From assembly GCA_947169755.1 (NCBI GenBank), contig CAMVQX010000096.1, positions 1 to 5,941 on the forward strand: DNA of 5,941 nucleotides, in the 5' to 3' direction. Positions within the stretch are counted from its first letter, which is position 1, and the number at the start of each line of letters is the position of its first letter. The notes under the pieces are model-generated. The model did no database searches, was not told the DNA's origin, and saw only the letters and a list, made by a program, of their open reading frames with translations. This stretch comes from an uncultured bacterium (lineage in GTDB: Bacteria; Cyanobacteriota; Vampirovibrionia; Gastranaerophilales; Gastranaerophilaceae). This document shows, piece by piece, positions 5,133 through 5,941 of this stretch. The translations under genes were made by a program, and so were the position numbers.

Positions 5133-5930
5133 ATGGATGAAATTATCATAAAATTAAAAGAGATTGGGCTAAACGAATATCAATCAAAGGTTTATGTTGC
5201 ACTTTTGAAAAAATATCCTGCAACAGGCTATGAAATCAGTAAAATTGCAAATATTCCGCAATCCAGAACTTATGATACATTAAAATCTCTTGAAAGTCTT
5301 CATATTGCAATAGCTTCCGGCACAAATCCTGTAACTTATACCCCGATAAAACCAAAAGAATTGACCAAACGTTATAAAAGAAAAATTGATTCAGCGATAG
5401 AATTTTTGGACAAAAAATTGCCTGATGTAAAAGAAGAAACTTATACAGAACCGATTTTGACAGTTTCAGGTAAAACAAAAATTCTTGAAAAAGCGATTGA
5501 ATTAATTCAATCCGCAAAGAAAAATGTTTATATTTCGATATTTGCGCAAGATTTTAAACACCTTGAACAGTACCTTTTGGATGCGTATAACAGAGGTTTG
5601 GATGTAAAAATCGTAAAATATGATAATTTTATTTGTAATTTCGGAAGGACATTTGTTCATCTTGGAATTCCGCTTTTGGAACATTATAAAATCGGCAAAT
5701 TTATATTTCTGACAGTTGATAATGATGAAGGGTTATTTGGTATAACAGACAATCAAAAAAATGAAAATCCCGAAGTTACTTGGACAAAAAATCCTGAGAT
5801 TGTGTTTTTGATAAAAGCGTTTATGGTGCACGATATGTACCTGATAGATATCGGAGAAAATTTCCCTGAACAGTTGAGATACTTCTATGGTGCAGGTTTG
5901 AAAAAACTTCGTGACAAAATTTTACATTAG
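5133..5930 (+). CDS. TrmB-family transcriptional regulator (winged helix plus PLD-like domain)
   Basis: This 265-residue protein has the two-part TrmB architecture. Residues 3-75 form a winged helix: LKEIGLNEYQSKVYVALL (8-25), then ATGYEISKIANIPQSRTYDTLKSL (30-53) with the recognition helix, then a wing to about 72. Residues 76-100 are a charged helical linker suited to dimerisation. Residues 108-240 resemble the PLD-like effector domain of the family: SGKTKILEKAIELIQSAKKNVYISIF (112-137) and LLDAYNRGLDVKIV (148-161). The HxK catalytic motif of true phospholipase D enzymes is absent, so this is expected to be a sensing fold. TrmB proteins are best known as archaeal sugar-responsive regulators but also occur in bacteria; the ligand here is unknown. 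The ATG start is forced, since an in-frame TAA lies at 5121-5123 and the family N-terminus begins right there. No Shine-Dalgarno precedes it. It is divergent from rlhA, the usual arrangement of a regulator and its target. Confidence 0.9.
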   Translation: MDEIIIKLKEIGLNEYQSKVYVALLKKYPATGYEISKIANIPQSRTYDTLKSLESLHIAIASGTNPVTYTPIKPKELTKRYKRKIDSAIEFLDKKLPDVKEETYTEPILTVSGKTKILEKAIELIQSAKKNVYISIFAQDFKHLEQYLLDAYNRGLDVKIVKYDNFICNFGRTFVHLGIPLLEHYKIGKFIFLTVDNDEGLFGITDNQKNENPEVTWTKNPEIVFLIKAFMVHDMYLIDIGENFPEQLRYFYGAGLKKLRDKILH

Positions 5931-5941
5931 CTTTTCAAAAA

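Noticed and set aside
5133..5930. Phospholipase D-type nuclease toxin
   Set aside because: The C-terminal half is PLD-like, but no HxKxxxxD motif is present and the N-terminal winged helix fits a TrmB-type regulator.
1..5941. Alternative genetic code suggested by the absence of TGA stops
   Set aside because: All six stops are TAA or TAG, but there are no in-frame TGA codons in any gene and Trp is encoded by TGG. Six genes are too few to infer reassignment.

Overview
This is a low-GC bacterial window (by eye roughly one third G+C) with six protein-coding genes, short spacers and no mobile element, CRISPR array, rRNA or tRNA that I can see. The standard code works throughout: every gene is open, Trp is encoded by TGG, and all stops are TAA or TAG. 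The combination of low GC, ordinary bacterial MurA, a Gln-rich TPR protein and lineage-restricted small proteins would fit an uncultured gut lineage such as Gastranaerophilales (Cyanobacteriota, formerly Melainabacteria). That placement is a guess from the style of the proteins and not a demonstrated assignment.

Layout. Left block, + strand: the 3' three quarters of murA (peptidoglycan precursor synthesis), cut by the window edge. It overlaps by one base (TAATG) a 115-residue protein built from two copies of an RWYDxDP-helical module. An intrinsic terminator whose hairpin contains the stop codon of that gene closes the block. Middle block, - strand, read right to left: rlhA (U32-family 23S rRNA cytidine hydroxylase-like protein), then a 502-residue cytoplasmic TPR protein with a Gln-rich N-terminus, then an orphan 94-residue protein. 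The TPR gene ends in seven consecutive in-frame TAA codons and its own terminator, after which a separate promoter appears to drive the 94-residue gene, which converges on the murA block. Right block, + strand: a TrmB-family regulator (winged helix plus PLD-like sensor domain), divergent from rlhA across 57 bp.

How the genes may work together. The divergent regulator/rlhA pair is the most suggestive arrangement. The 57-bp gap holds a near-perfect 12-bp palindrome placed to touch both promoters, and both genes lack a Shine-Dalgarno and have -10 candidates that would give leaderless or nearly leaderless mRNAs. The other internal genes have recognisable Shine-Dalgarno sequences. I see no clear new defence or metabolic system. 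The most novel protein-level items are the duplicated RWYDxDP protein coupled to murA, the domain architecture of the TPR protein, and the unrecognised 94-residue protein.
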